Of a stretch of DNA of 64,000 nt, positions 8,887 to 17,747 are shown one piece after another (within the stretch, counting starts at the first letter, position 1; every line of letters begins with the position of its first letter). Source of the DNA: Accumulibacter sp. (lineage in GTDB: Bacteria; Pseudomonadota; Gammaproteobacteria; Burkholderiales; Rhodocyclaceae); the NCBI RefSeq assembly GCF_036625195.1, contig NZ_JAZKUG010000001.1, positions 1 through 64,000 on the forward strand. Reading direction: 5' to 3'. Below the pieces are notes generated by a model that was given only the letters and a program-made list of their open reading frames with translations, was not told where the DNA came from and searched no databases. The position numbers and the translations under genes are program-made.

Positions 8887-10047
8887 ATGCAAACCACCGC
8901 CGACCTGCACCCGGAAATCCGCGAGGCCGTCCGCGATCTCTGCCGGCAGTTCCCCGACGAGTACTTTCGCCGTATCGACGAGCAGCGCGCTTACCCCGAC
9001 GACTTCGTCACCGCCTTGCTCGACGCCGGCTGGCTGGCGGCGATGATCCCCGAGGAGTACGGCGGCTCCGGCCTCGGGCTGACCGCCGCCAGCGTCATCA
9101 TGGAGGAGATCAACCGCTGCGGTGGCAACGCCGCCGCCGTGCATGGCCAGATGTACAACATGGGCACGCTGCTGCGCAACGGCAGCCCGGCGCAGAAGGA
9201 AAGATACCTGCCGGCGATCGCCGCCGGCAGACTGCGCATCCAGTCGATGGCGGTCACCGAACCGACGACCGGCAGCGACACCACCCGCCTGCGCACCACC
9301 GCGGTGCGCAAGGATGGATGCTATGTGGTCAGTGGCCAGAAGGTCTGGATCTCGCGCGTCCGCCATTCCGACCTGATGATCCTGCTCGCCCGGACGACGC
9401 CGCTCGCCGAGGTGCGCCGGAAAGCCGAGGGCCTGTCGATCTTCATCATCGACCTGCGCCAGGCGATCGGCAACGGGCTCGAGGTGCGACCGATCGCCAA
9501 CATGGTCAATCACGAGACCAACGAACTCTTCTTCGACGGACTCGAGGTGCCGGCGGAGAACCTGATCGGCGAGGAAGGCCAGGGTTTCCGCTACCTGCTC
9601 GACGGACTCAACGCCGAGCGCGCGCTGATCGCCGCCGAGTGCATCGGCGACGGTTACTGGTTCATCGAGCGTGCCACCCGCTATGCCGGCGAGCGCATCG
9701 TCTTCGAGCGGCCGATCGGCAGCAACCAGGGCGTGCAGTTCCCGATCGCCGAGGCCTTCATCGACATCGAGGCGGCCAACCTGATGCGCTACGAGGCCTG
9801 CGCCCGCTTCGACGCGCAGCGGCGCTGCGGCGCCCAGGCGAACATGGCGAAGCACCTCGCCGCCAGGGCCTCATGGCAGGCGGCCAACGTCTGCCTGCAG
9901 ACGCACGGCGGTTTCGGTTTCGCCAGCGAGTACGACGTCGAGCGCAAGTTCCGCGAGACGCGCCTCTACCAGGTGGCGCCGATCTCGACCAACCTGATCT
10001 TCGCCTACGTCGCCGAGCACCTGCTCGGGCTGCCGCGCTCGTACTGA
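8887..10047 (+). CDS. Acyl-CoA dehydrogenase
   Basis: FAD-dependent alpha,beta-dehydrogenation of an acyl-CoA. The 386-residue product has the N-terminal helical domain (MIPEEYGGSGLGLTAAS), the FAD-binding VTEPTTGSDT motif and the C-terminal QTHGGFGFASEYDVERKFRE signature. It ends 15 bases before a CaiB-type CoA-transferase gene, so both probably act on the same carboxylic acid: one activates it, the other oxidises the CoA ester. The substrate cannot be fixed from the sequence. Confidence 0.9.
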   Translation: MQTTADLHPEIREAVRDLCRQFPDEYFRRIDEQRAYPDDFVTALLDAGWLAAMIPEEYGGSGLGLTAASVIMEEINRCGGNAAAVHGQMYNMGTLLRNGSPAQKERYLPAIAAGRLRIQSMAVTEPTTGSDTTRLRTTAVRKDGCYVVSGQKVWISRVRHSDLMILLARTTPLAEVRRKAEGLSIFIIDLRQAIGNGLEVRPIANMVNHETNELFFDGLEVPAENLIGEEGQGFRYLLDGLNAERALIAAECIGDGYWFIERATRYAGERIVFERPIGSNQGVQFPIAEAFIDIEAANLMRYEACARFDAQRRCGAQANMAKHLAARASWQAANVCLQTHGGFGFASEYDVERKFRETRLYQVAPISTNLIFAYVAEHLLGLPRSY

Positions 10048-10062
10048 TCTGCGGAGCCCGGC

Positions 10063-11241
10063 ATGCGCCCACTCGACGGCATCACCGTCGTCACCCTCGA
10101 ACACGCCATCGCCGCGCCCTTCTGCACGCGCCAGCTCGCCGACCTCGGCGCGCGCGTGATCAAGGTCGAGCGGCCCGGCAGCGGCGACTTCGCCCGCGCC
10201 TACGACCAGCGCGTGCACGGCCTGGCCTCGCACTTCGTGTGGACCAACCGCTCGAAGGAAAGCCTGACGCTCGACCTCAAGCATGCCGCGGCGCCGGCGC
10301 TGCTCGCCCGGCTTCTCGCCAGGGCCGACGTCCTGGTGCAGAACCTCGCACCGGGTGCGGCCGCGCGACTCGGCCTGTCCTACGAGGAGCTGCGCGCGGC
10401 CTGCCCGCGGCTGATCGTCTGCGACCTCTCGGGCTACGGCGACGACGGCCCGTATCGCGACCGCAAGGCCTACGACCTGCTGATCCAGAGCGAAGCCGGC
10501 TTCCTCTCGGTCACCGGCAGCGCCGACGCGCCGGCCAAGGCCGGCTGCTCGATCGCCGACATCGCCGCCGGCATGTACGCCTACAGCGGCATCCTCGCCG
10601 CCCTGCTGCAGCGTGCGCAGAGCGGCTGCGGCTGCCGGATCGAAGTCTCGATGCTCGAGAGCATGGTCGAATGGATGGGCTACCCGCTCTACTACGCCAG
10701 CGACGGCGCCGCACCGCCGCCACGCGCCGGCGCCGCGCACGCGACGATCTACCCCTACGGCCCCTTCGCCGCCGGCGACGGCAAACTGGTCATGCTCGGC
10801 GTGCAGAACGAACGCGAGTGGCAACTCTTCTGCCGGCAGGTCCTCGAGCGACCGGATCTGGCGGAGGATGCCCGCTACGCGTCGAACGCCAGCCGCAGCG
10901 CCGCACGCGACGAGTTGCAGGCGCTGATCGTCGAACAGTTCTCCCGCCTCGACAGCGAGCAGCTGATCGCCCGCCTCGACGGCGCGCGCATCGCCAACGC
11001 GCGCATCAACGACATGCACGAAGTCTGGCAGCACCCGCAGCTCGCGGCACGCAAGCGCTGGACCGAAGTGGCGACCCCGGCCGGCCCGATTCCGGCTCTG
11101 CTGCCGCCGGGCAGCAACAGCGGCTTCACGCCGCGCATGGACGCGGTGCCCGCCCTCGGCCAGCACACCGATGCCATTCTCGGCGAACTCGGCTGCGACG
11201 CAGCGGCGATCGACGCCCTGCGCGCCGCCGGCGCCGTGTGA
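10063..11241 (+). CDS. CaiB/BaiF family (type III) CoA-transferase
   Basis: Transfers CoA between carboxylic acids. The 392-residue product begins with the family motif LDGITVVTLEHAIAAPFCTRQLADLGARVIKVE (split across its first 45 residues) and carries KAYDLLIQSEAGF, in which the Asp corresponds to the catalytic Asp of formyl-CoA transferase. It is 15 bases downstream of the acyl-CoA dehydrogenase and shares its high GC and codon use, so they form an operon. Confidence 0.9.
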   Translation: MRPLDGITVVTLEHAIAAPFCTRQLADLGARVIKVERPGSGDFARAYDQRVHGLASHFVWTNRSKESLTLDLKHAAAPALLARLLARADVLVQNLAPGAAARLGLSYEELRAACPRLIVCDLSGYGDDGPYRDRKAYDLLIQSEAGFLSVTGSADAPAKAGCSIADIAAGMYAYSGILAALLQRAQSGCGCRIEVSMLESMVEWMGYPLYYASDGAAPPPRAGAAHATIYPYGPFAAGDGKLVMLGVQNEREWQLFCRQVLERPDLAEDARYASNASRSAARDELQALIVEQFSRLDSEQLIARLDGARIANARINDMHEVWQHPQLAARKRWTEVATPAGPIPALLPPGSNSGFTPRMDAVPALGQHTDAILGELGCDAAAIDALRAAGAV

Positions 11242-11365
11242 ACGCAGCCCGCCGCCAAATCCTTCGCGGACGGCCTGCGTGCGTTCTGCTACAGTGGCTC
11301 CCGGCGCGGGCTGTCGCGCGGTTTGGCAGCGCGGCCCCCGGGCAACCGATGGAGATCGACGCACA

Positions 11366-11737
11366 ATGAACCACTGGACACCAGGCTCGTTTTTCCTCGC
11401 ACTCGCAGCGGTCATCCTGCTGCCGGCGCTGGTCATTCATTACACCCTCGGCCGCAAGGGCGGTCACCACCTGTTCGGCGACCTGCCGCGGGAAAAGGCG
11501 AGGGATCTGCCGTTCGCCATGCTCCGCTTCAACCTGCGCAACGATCTTCGCGGATCGCTGGCGACGCTGGCCGGGCTCGGACTGGCCCTCGCGGCCTACC
11601 CGCTGGCCTGCCGCCTGGGCCTGCCGATCAATTTCCTCGGCCTTTCCGAAAAACAACTCTTCTTCGCGCTGTTCCTTGGCGGCGGCCTGCTCGTGCTCGT
11701 CGTCCTGTCGCTCCTGCGCCGGCGAAGGCCGGACTGA
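11366..11737 (+). CDS. Small membrane protein of unknown function
   Basis: A 123-residue protein with three hydrophobic segments: residues ~10-27 (FFLALAAVILLPALVIHY), ~62-82 (ATLAGLGLALAAYPLACRLG) and ~98-117 (LFFALFLGGGLLVLVVLSLL), ending RRRRPD. A longer in-frame extension upstream overlaps the CoA-transferase and is not membrane-like, so the ATG at 11366 is chosen. It lies 27 bases ahead of the octahaem cytochrome gene and may be its membrane partner; I do not recognise a family. Confidence 0.65.
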   Translation: MNHWTPGSFFLALAAVILLPALVIHYTLGRKGGHHLFGDLPREKARDLPFAMLRFNLRNDLRGSLATLAGLGLALAAYPLACRLGLPINFLGLSEKQLFFALFLGGGLLVLVVLSLLRRRRPD

Positions 11738-11764
11738 GCACCGCCACACCCCACCACCGCGACG

Positions 11765-14101
11765 ATGACCCGCAAGCGTACGCGCCGGTCTGCACTGCCG
11801 GCGACTGCCGCGGCCCCGGCGGCATCTGCCGTGCGGACCGCGCCGCCGCTGCGGCGACCGGTCGTGCTGCTGGTCGGACTGCTCCTGCTCAGCATTGTCG
11901 CCGCCGGCATCGTCCTGCATGCGACGCGCAGCGGCACAGCCGACCCGCCAGCGCAGACCGCCGCCACCACCACGACCGCAGCCGGCGACGGCGGCCGGGC
12001 GCCGCGCTTCGTTGGCGCCGCCGCCTGCCGCAGCTGCCACGAAGTTGAATACCGGGCGTGGTCCGGATCGAACCACGACCGCGCGATGCAGACTGCGACT
12101 CCGGACACGGTACTCGGCGACTTCGCAAACGCCACGTTCCGCCAGCATGGCGTCGAATCCCGCTTCTACCGGCGCGGCGACCGCTTCTTCGTGCGCACCG
12201 AGGGAGCGGACGGCAAGCTCGCCGACTACGAGATCGGCTACACCTTCGGCGTCTACCCGCTGCAGCAGTACCTGGTCGCCTTCCCAGGCGGCCGCTACCA
12301 GGCGCTGTCGATCGCCTGGGACTCGCGCCCGAAGGAGAAGGGTGGGCAGCGCTGGTTCCACCTGCAACCCGAGCGCCGGGTCGACCACAAGGATGCGCTG
12401 CACTGGACCGGCAACTATCAGAACTGGGCCCTGCAGTGCGCGGAATGCCACTCGACCAACCTGCGCAAGGGCTACGACGCCGCCAGCCACACCTACCGCA
12501 GCACCTTCAGCGAGATCAATGTCGCCTGCGAAGCCTGCCATGGTCCCGGTTCGCGGCATGTGGCGTGGGCCGCCGGGGCCAAGCCACCGCATCCGGCGCA
12601 GGGCGACATCGGGCTGCCACGACTCGGCAGCCGCTGGCTCGATGCGTGGAAATTTCCCACCGCCGACGCCCGCGTCGCCGTGCGCGACAAGCCCTCCGAC
12701 CCTGCCGGCATGAACGTCTGCGCCGCCTGCCACGCGCGCCGATCGACCCTGAGCGAAGAGCGCAAGCCCGGCGCAGTACTCGCCGACAGCCACCGGCTGG
12801 CGATGCTCACCGCCCCCAACTACCACGCCGATGGCCAGCAGCGGGAAGAGGTCTATGTCTGGGGCTCCTTCCTGCAGAGCCGGATGCAGCAGAGCGGCGT
12901 CACCTGCATGGACTGCCACGAGCCGCACTCGCTGCAGACCCGCGCCAGGGGCAACGCCCTCTGCAACCGCTGCCACAACGCCGCCCAGCACGATGTGCCC
13001 GCACACCACCGGCACCAGACCGGTGGCCCGGGCGCGCAGTGCATCGACTGCCACATGCCGACGCAGAACTACATGGTCATCCACGCCCGGCAGGACCACA
13101 GCCTCCGCGTTCCGCGCCCCGACCTCTCGCTCTCGCTCGGCACGCCGAACGCCTGCAACCAGTGCCATGCAGACCGCAAGCCGGAGTGGGCTGCGCAAGC
13201 GATGGATCGGTGGTACGGCAGGGCCTGGCGCGATCGCCCGAGCTACGGGCCGACCCTGCACGCGGGGGCAACGCGCGGCATGCAGGGCTTGCCCGGCCTG
13301 CTCGATCTCGCGCGCAACCCGGCGGCACCGGGCATCATCCGGGCGACGGCTGCGACCCTCGCCCAGCCACACACCACCCCGGAGACGCTGCAGACGGCGC
13401 ACACGCTGCTCGCCGACCCGGATCCCCTGCTGCGCATCGCGGCACTCGGGCTGCTCGATGCGGCACCGCCCGAGGTGCGCCTGCAGATCGCCGCGCCACT
13501 CCTCTCCGACCCCGTGCGCGGCGTCCGCATCGAGGCGGCGCGCCTCCTCGCCGACGTTCCCAGCGAGCGATTCGGCGCCGCAGGGCGGGCAGCGCAGGCG
13601 GCGGCGATGCAGGAATACCAGAATGCACTCGATCTCGAGGCCGACTGGCCATCTGGCCGCCTCAACATCGGCATCCTGCGACTGCGCCAGGGGCGTGGCG
13701 ACGAGGCGCTGCTGGCTTTCGAACAGGCAATCGCACTCGATCCACTGTTCGAGCCGGCTTACGTCAATCTCGCCGACACCCTGCGCCGGCTCGGCCGCGA
13801 CGCCGACGGAGAAAGGGTGCTGCGGCAGGGACTCGCCCTGCTGCCGCGAAGTGCCGAGCTGCACCACGCGCTCGGTCTGCTGCTCGTACGCCAGGGCGAC
13901 CAGCGAGCCGCACTCCGCGAGCTCTCGGCGGCCGCGCGCCTCGCCCCCGAAAACCCGCGCTTCCTCTACGTCGAAGCGATCGCCCTGCACAGTGCCGGCA
14001 GAAAGAGCGAAGCCCTCGCACTCCTGCGCCGCGCCGACCAACGCCACACTTTCGGTGACAGTATACAAAACTCGCCGCTGCCGGCATCACCCAGGCGGTG
14101 A
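11765..14101 (+). CDS. Octahaem c-type cytochrome with C-terminal TPR repeats
   Basis: A 778-residue periplasmic, membrane-anchored cytochrome. One transmembrane helix at ~30-52 is followed by eight CXXCH haem sites (CRSCH ~88, CAECH ~224, CEACH ~255, CAACH ~319, CMDCH ~381, CNRCH ~400, CIDCH ~426, CNQCH ~464). From ~600 there are tetratricopeptide-like helices (EYQNALDLEADWPSGRLNIG and similar). The cytochrome plus TPR architecture suggests an electron-transfer or nitrite-reductase-like multihaem protein; the reaction is unknown. The last ~14 codons run through the GGTGACAGTATAC end of the neighbouring RAYT element, so the natural C-terminus has probably been replaced. Confidence 0.85.
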   Translation: MTRKRTRRSALPATAAAPAASAVRTAPPLRRPVVLLVGLLLLSIVAAGIVLHATRSGTADPPAQTAATTTTAAGDGGRAPRFVGAAACRSCHEVEYRAWSGSNHDRAMQTATPDTVLGDFANATFRQHGVESRFYRRGDRFFVRTEGADGKLADYEIGYTFGVYPLQQYLVAFPGGRYQALSIAWDSRPKEKGGQRWFHLQPERRVDHKDALHWTGNYQNWALQCAECHSTNLRKGYDAASHTYRSTFSEINVACEACHGPGSRHVAWAAGAKPPHPAQGDIGLPRLGSRWLDAWKFPTADARVAVRDKPSDPAGMNVCAACHARRSTLSEERKPGAVLADSHRLAMLTAPNYHADGQQREEVYVWGSFLQSRMQQSGVTCMDCHEPHSLQTRARGNALCNRCHNAAQHDVPAHHRHQTGGPGAQCIDCHMPTQNYMVIHARQDHSLRVPRPDLSLSLGTPNACNQCHADRKPEWAAQAMDRWYGRAWRDRPSYGPTLHAGATRGMQGLPGLLDLARNPAAPGIIRATAATLAQPHTTPETLQTAHTLLADPDPLLRIAALGLLDAAPPEVRLQIAAPLLSDPVRGVRIEAARLLADVPSERFGAAGRAAQAAAMQEYQNALDLEADWPSGRLNIGILRLRQGRGDEALLAFEQAIALDPLFEPAYVNLADTLRRLGRDADGERVLRQGLALLPRSAELHHALGLLLVRQGDQRAALRELSAAARLAPENPRFLYVEAIALHSAGRKSEALALLRRADQRHTFGDSIQNSPLPASPRR

Positions 14102-14831
14102 AAGCGCCTCCTCGTCACCAGCTTCCGGCCGCGGTCTGGGGCCGCGCTTCTGCGGTCGGAGCCTCCGATTCAGCCGACCTTCCAGTTCCTCGACGAACGC
14201 TTCCTCGCCCAGCGGTCGACCGGTCCGGGTGTGGGCATGGATCTTGTCGACCAGGGGCTGCTCCACCGCTGCACCCAGGTACTCGGGCCAGTTCCCAACC
14301 ATGGCGAGCAGCGGCGCCACCCTTGCCAAGCCGTCGTCCTCTCCCCGCAAGTGTGCGCGGACACTCGACCACGGCCATTCCTCGGCATGCGCGCAGAGGC
14401 CGGCCCGAACCGGGTTGTTCTCGACGTAGCGCACGGCGGCCAGCAGGTGCGTCTCATCGAGCAGGAACGAATGGAATCGCTCCTGCCAGAGATGGCCCTG
14501 CCATCCCTCGCGGAGATTGATGCGTCGCGTGAATCGCCGGTGGGTCTCGCTGATCGCGCGGCGCAGGCCATCGGGATCCTGCGGCACCATGATCAGGTGG
14601 ACATGGTTCGGCATCAGGCAATAAGCCCAGACCTCGGTCCCGGCACGATTGCATGAATCCGACATCAGGTGCAGGTACTCGCGATAATCGTCATCGCAGA
14701 AGAAGGTCTGCTGACGCCGGTTGCCCCGCTGCGTCACGTGATGCGGATAACCCGCTGCCACCACCCTCGCAAGTCTCGCCACTGCTGTCCTCCGGATAAG
14801 CGTTCAATGGGAGTTAAGTATACTGTCCCCG
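14053..14831. mobile_element. RAYT element with inverted GACAGTATAC ends
   Basis: A 779-bp unit bounded by CGGTGACAGTATAC (14053-14066) and its inverse GTATACTGTCCCCG (14818-14831). Its only gene is a minus-strand Y1-type transposase. The left end invades the 3' end of the cytochrome gene. The same terminal motif flanks many other segments of this window. Confidence 0.75.
14087..14782 (-). CDS. REP-associated tyrosine transposase (RAYT, Y1_Tnp family)
   Basis: A 231-residue HUH-superfamily single-strand transposase. It begins MARLARVVAAGYPHHVTQRG, has the metal-binding HUH motif in CLMPNHVHLIMVP and the conserved YVENNPVRAGL stretch that should contain the nucleophilic tyrosine; RR- and W-rich segments (WQGHLWQERFHSF) are typical of the family. 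The gene is intact and longer than IS200 TnpA, as expected for RAYTs. Family members are thought to cut and move short palindromic repeats in trans, which makes this the best candidate driver for the GACAGTATA-ended repeats in the window. Confidence 0.88.
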   Translation of the reverse strand: MARLARVVAAGYPHHVTQRGNRRQQTFFCDDDYREYLHLMSDSCNRAGTEVWAYCLMPNHVHLIMVPQDPDGLRRAISETHRRFTRRINLREGWQGHLWQERFHSFLLDETHLLAAVRYVENNPVRAGLCAHAEEWPWSSVRAHLRGEDDGLARVAPLLAMVGNWPEYLGAAVEQPLVDKIHAHTRTGRPLGEEAFVEELEGRLNRRLRPQKRGPRPRPEAGDEEALSPPG

Positions 14832-14882
14832 CTGTGTGCAAGGGACAAACCGCACGCGGGACGGCACATGGCCTGGAGTTAA

Positions 14883-14997
14883 GTATACTGTCACCGCATT
14901 AGACGAGTTGCGCCAGGTAGTAACAGAAACTTTGAGTGGTGGAGGTGAACTGATGCAGACGATTGCCGAGCAATGCGTGCATTACGGTGACAGTATA
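14883..14997 (+). pseudogene. Internal-deletion relic of the Rpn nuclease gene
   Basis: Bases 14900-14976 repeat, almost identically, the stretch 19171-19247 inside the Rpn gene at 18483 (DELRQVVTETLSGGG, then ELMQTIAEQ). On the left it abuts a GTATACTGTCACCG end (14883-14896), and on the right it jumps directly to a CGGTGACAGTATA end (14985-14997), the place where the intact Rpn gene also meets such an end. It looks like an Rpn copy that has lost nearly everything but ~80 bp. Confidence 0.75.
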
Positions 14998-15097
14998 TTC
15001 AATAGCAATGCCGATGGCACACTTGGACCGCCCAGCCGCTGCTGCGCCCCCCAGAAGCCACGCCCCACACCCTCCCGTGCCGGACTCCACGCCCGCT

Positions 15098-15436
15098 TTG
15101 TCCGACAAGAGGCTGGCGCCGACGCAGCGTCCCGACTTCGCGCAGGCAGTCGTGGCTCTGGCGCAAGCGCACGGAAAGGCCGCGGTCATGATCAACGACG
15201 ATGCGCAGCTGGCTCATGCGGTCGGCGCCCAGGGACTGCATCTCTCGTCGAGTCGGCTGAGGGAGATCGATCAACGTCCGGATTTCGAGCGGATCGCCGC
15301 CTCGTGTCACAGCGCCGCCGATCTGGCGCGGGCAGCCCAACTCGGTCTCGACGTTGTCGTCCTTGGCCCGGTGTTGCCGACCGCCAGCCACCCGCGGTCG
15401 AACGGTATCGGCGGGACGGAGTTTTCGCGCTGGTGG
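15098..15436 (+). pseudogene. Thiamine-phosphate-synthase-like domain fragment
   Basis: Encodes about 110 residues resembling the C-terminal ThiE-like half of the MutT/ThiE hybrid Nudix proteins found in beta- and gammaproteobacteria: AVMINDDAQLAHAVGAQGLH, LSSSRLREIDQRPDF, ASCHSAADLARAAQLGLD and VVVLGPVLPTASHP. The N-terminal Nudix half is missing; the fragment begins ~100 bases after a GACAGTATA end. It loses family similarity after GGTEFSRWW. A translatable frame remains open to 15565, but I regard it as a relic. Confidence 0.7.
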
Positions 15437-15728
15437 TGCAGCATACCTCTTTTTCTATCCGCACCCCGGAGCTACCGCTTGCAGGAAAGTGGAAACGCGG
15501 GCTGGTTCGAAAGTTTCCCCTATTCTCCGCAGTCGCTTGTGAACTCATCATTGGGCAATCATTGAGCTTGATTGTTGGCCACCGGAACATGCCTGGGCAA
15601 GTCCATGCTGTCATGAAGCAATCGGAGGACCCCCAACAGAAGAAGCTGTTCGACACCGTCGCCCTGCCCGAGCCCTCCGCTAGACGTCTGTAGTGCCAAT
15701 TCCGAACCGGTGAATTGCGCACAAACAA

Positions 15729-15869
15729 TCACTTAGCCGTATTTTTGTCGAACTCGGGGGCGCAGTACTCTGCCTGGCGAGCGCCGAAGTTCTCAGCAGT
15801 CCATGCGGTGATGTCGAGAAAATCCAGTTCGGTTCGCGCTGCCAACCGGATCTGCCAGACAAAGCTCAT
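15729..15869 (-). pseudogene. Truncated ParE-family toxin
   Basis: A 46-codon remnant starting ATG at 15869, overlapping the parD stop by four bases. WQIRLAARTELDFLDITAWT and AENFGARQAEYC match the N-terminal half of ParE/RelE-type toxins, which are normally about 95 residues; the sequence then changes and stops at 15729. Without the second half of the fold it should be inactive as a gyrase-targeting toxin. It forms a dead TA pair with the interrupted parD. Confidence 0.75.
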
Positions 15870-16042
15870 GCAGCCGCAATCGCTTTGTCGGTGATGAATT
15901 TGAGGTGGCCCCGCAGCGATTCTTTGGTTGCAAAGGTCTTGAATCGGCCAGCCTCAATGTCTGCGATCCCCACTTGCGCAGCAGACCGAAGCGCCTCAAG
16001 ACGGCAAGCATCTTTGGCCTCTAGGGAAGCGCTGATTTAACC

Positions 16043-16700
16043 AAGAATGGGAAATCCCCCGGCTCTGCCGGGGGACTGGAGAAGTTTGACATTTCAGGGA
16101 GTCCATCAGGAAACTTCAAGCCGTGAGCCGCCAAGCACACGACTATGGAGAATCCCGATGGACGAGTCCGAAAGCCTAAGCCACTCGAAGTGGGAGTGCA
16201 AATACCACGTAGTGTTCATCCCGAAGTGCCGACGGCGTACGCTGTATGAGCAGCTACGTCGCCACCTCGGGGAAGTGTTCCGCAAACTGGCGGAGCAGAG
16301 GGAGAGTCGGATCGAAGAGGGGCATCTGATGCAGGATCACGTGCACATGCTGATTTCGATTCCCCCGAAGTACGCTGTGTCGCATGTGGTGGGGTACATC
16401 AAGGGCAAGAGCGCGATTCACTTGGCCCGAGTGTACGGTGAGCAGAAGAGGAACTTCGTCGGCCAGAGCTTCTGGGCAAGAGGGTACTTCGTCTCGACCG
16501 TTGGTCGAGACGAGACGTTGATCCGGGAGTACATCCGAGACCAGGAGCAGGAGGACAAGCGACTGGATCAACTGAGCCTGTGGCGCTGAGTTGCCACCTT
16601 TAGGTGGCGCAAGAGAGTCAGGGTCGCGTTAGCGACCCTGTCTAGCCGCTTTGAGCGGCTCACATAATGAAAGCCCCCGGCTTTGCCGGGGGATGGTTAC
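16043..16700 (+). mobile_element. IS200/IS605-family element nested in IS5
   Basis: A ~660-bp element with near-identical hairpins at both ends (CCCCCGGC-3 nt-GCCGGGGG at 16056-16074 and 16674-16692). Between tnpA and the right hairpin lie further short stems: CCACCTTTAGGTGG (16593), GGGTCGCGTTAGCGACCC (16621) and AGCCGCTTTGAGCGGCT (16643). No target duplication is expected for this family. The right boundary at GGTTAC is supported by a second copy of the same end at 26943-27052. Confidence 0.82.
16158..16589 (+). CDS. tnpA: IS200/IS605 transposase TnpA
   Basis: A 143-residue HUH single-strand transposase. YHVVFIPKCRRRTLY is the family N-terminus, the HUH motif is in QDHVHMLISIPP and the catalytic tyrosine lies in the C-terminal helix region (IREYIRDQEQED). 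Length is normal for IS200 TnpA. Start chosen at ATG 16158, directly before SESLSHSKWECKYH. No tnpB is present. Confidence 0.9.
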   Translation: MDESESLSHSKWECKYHVVFIPKCRRRTLYEQLRRHLGEVFRKLAEQRESRIEEGHLMQDHVHMLISIPPKYAVSHVVGYIKGKSAIHLARVYGEQKRNFVGQSFWARGYFVSTVGRDETLIREYIRDQEQEDKRLDQLSLWR

Positions 16701-16722
16701 TCGCCCTCGCTCACGATGCCTC

Positions 16723-16731
16723 TGGTATAAT
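16723..16731 (+). promoter_or_regulatory. Extended -10 promoter for the IS5 transposase
   Basis: TGGTATAAT, a perfect -10 hexamer with an extended TGn, 30 bases upstream of the GTG start. It lies just inside the junction with the nested IS200 element, so it belongs to the IS5 leader and was not disrupted. Confidence 0.55.
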
Positions 16732-16760
16732 GTGCACGTTGGTGAGAATGGGATTGGCCA

Positions 16761-17747
16761 GTGAAACAGATCAGTTTTTCGGAAGCCGAGTTTGCGGCGA
16801 AGAGGCGGGTCACCAGACGCGAGCGCTTTCTTGCGGACATGGAACAGGTCATTCCCTGGCGAGATGTGCTGGCGATCATCGAACCGCACTACCCGAAGGG
16901 GAAGCGCGGCCGGCCGCCGATCGGGCTGGAGCGCATGCTTCGGGTGTATTTGGTCCAGCAATGGTACGGCCTGTCGGACGAGGGGGTGGAGGATGCGATC
17001 ACCGACAGCCAGGCGTTGCGGGGATTCGTGCGGATCGATCTGTCGCGAGAGGCGGTTCCGGATGCGACGACGCTGCTGCAGTTTCGCCACTTGCTGGAAG
17101 AGAAGGAATTGTCGCAGGGCGTCTTCGCGGCGATCAACGCGGCACTGACGGCCAAGGGACTGATGATGCGCGAGGGAACGATTGCCGACGCGACGATCCT
17201 TGCCGCACCGCCGTCGGTGAAGAACGAAGCGAAGGCCCGGGATCCGGAGATGCACCAGACGAAGAAGGGCAACCAGTGGCACTTCGGCATGAAGGCGCAC
17301 ATCGGCGTCGATGCCGAGAGCGGGCTGGTTCATACGGTAGTCGGAACGGCGGCGAACGTCGCCGACGTGGCGCAGACCGCCGAAGTGCTGCACGGCGAAG
17401 AGAAGGTCGTCTATCTGGATGCCGGCTACACCGGCGTCGAGAAGCGCGAAGAACTGAAAGACCGGGACATCGACTGGCAGGTCGCGACCAAGCGCAGCAA
17501 GCTGAAGGCGATCCCCAAGGAGAGCCAGCTCGGGACGCTGCTGCGTCGTCTGGAATCGGTCAAGGCGAGCATTCGCTCGAAGGTCGAGCATCCCTTCCAC
17601 ATCGTGAAGAATCTCTTCGGTCACCGCAAGGTCCGCTACAGGGGCCTGAAGAAGAACACGGCCCAGTTGCACATCCTCTTTGCGCTGGCCAATCTGGTCA
17701 TCGCCAGGCGGCAGCTTCTGGCCGTCCACAGCCAAGGTGCGTCCTGA
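16761..17747 (+). CDS. IS5-family DDE transposase
   Basis: A 328-residue transposase of the IS5 subgroup beginning with GTG at 16761. Catalytic residues fit ADATILAAPP (D), VYLDAGYTGVEKRE (D) and the glutamate of RSKVEHPFHIVKNLFGHRKVRYRGL (first 20 residues shown in part). The N-terminal DUF772 domain (IGLERMLRVYLVQQWYGLSD) is complete. The gene is intact and should be functional. Confidence 0.93.
   Translation: MKQISFSEAEFAAKRRVTRRERFLADMEQVIPWRDVLAIIEPHYPKGKRGRPPIGLERMLRVYLVQQWYGLSDEGVEDAITDSQALRGFVRIDLSREAVPDATTLLQFRHLLEEKELSQGVFAAINAALTAKGLMMREGTIADATILAAPPSVKNEAKARDPEMHQTKKGNQWHFGMKAHIGVDAESGLVHTVVGTAANVADVAQTAEVLHGEEKVVYLDAGYTGVEKREELKDRDIDWQVATKRSKLKAIPKESQLGTLLRRLESVKASIRSKVEHPFHIVKNLFGHRKVRYRGLKKNTAQLHILFALANLVIARRQLLAVHSQGAS

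Noticed and set aside
9318..11369. 683-codon Arg-rich plus-strand frame across the acyl-CoA dehydrogenase and CoA-transferase genes
   Set aside because: Out-of-frame shadow of two clear enzymes, with the Arg/Pro/Ala bias typical of shifted high-GC frames.
11126..14068. 980-codon open frame on the minus strand opposite the cytochrome gene
   Set aside because: The opposite strand encodes eight CXXCH motifs and TPRs in a coherent protein; the minus frame is a high-GC antisense artefact without any family motif.
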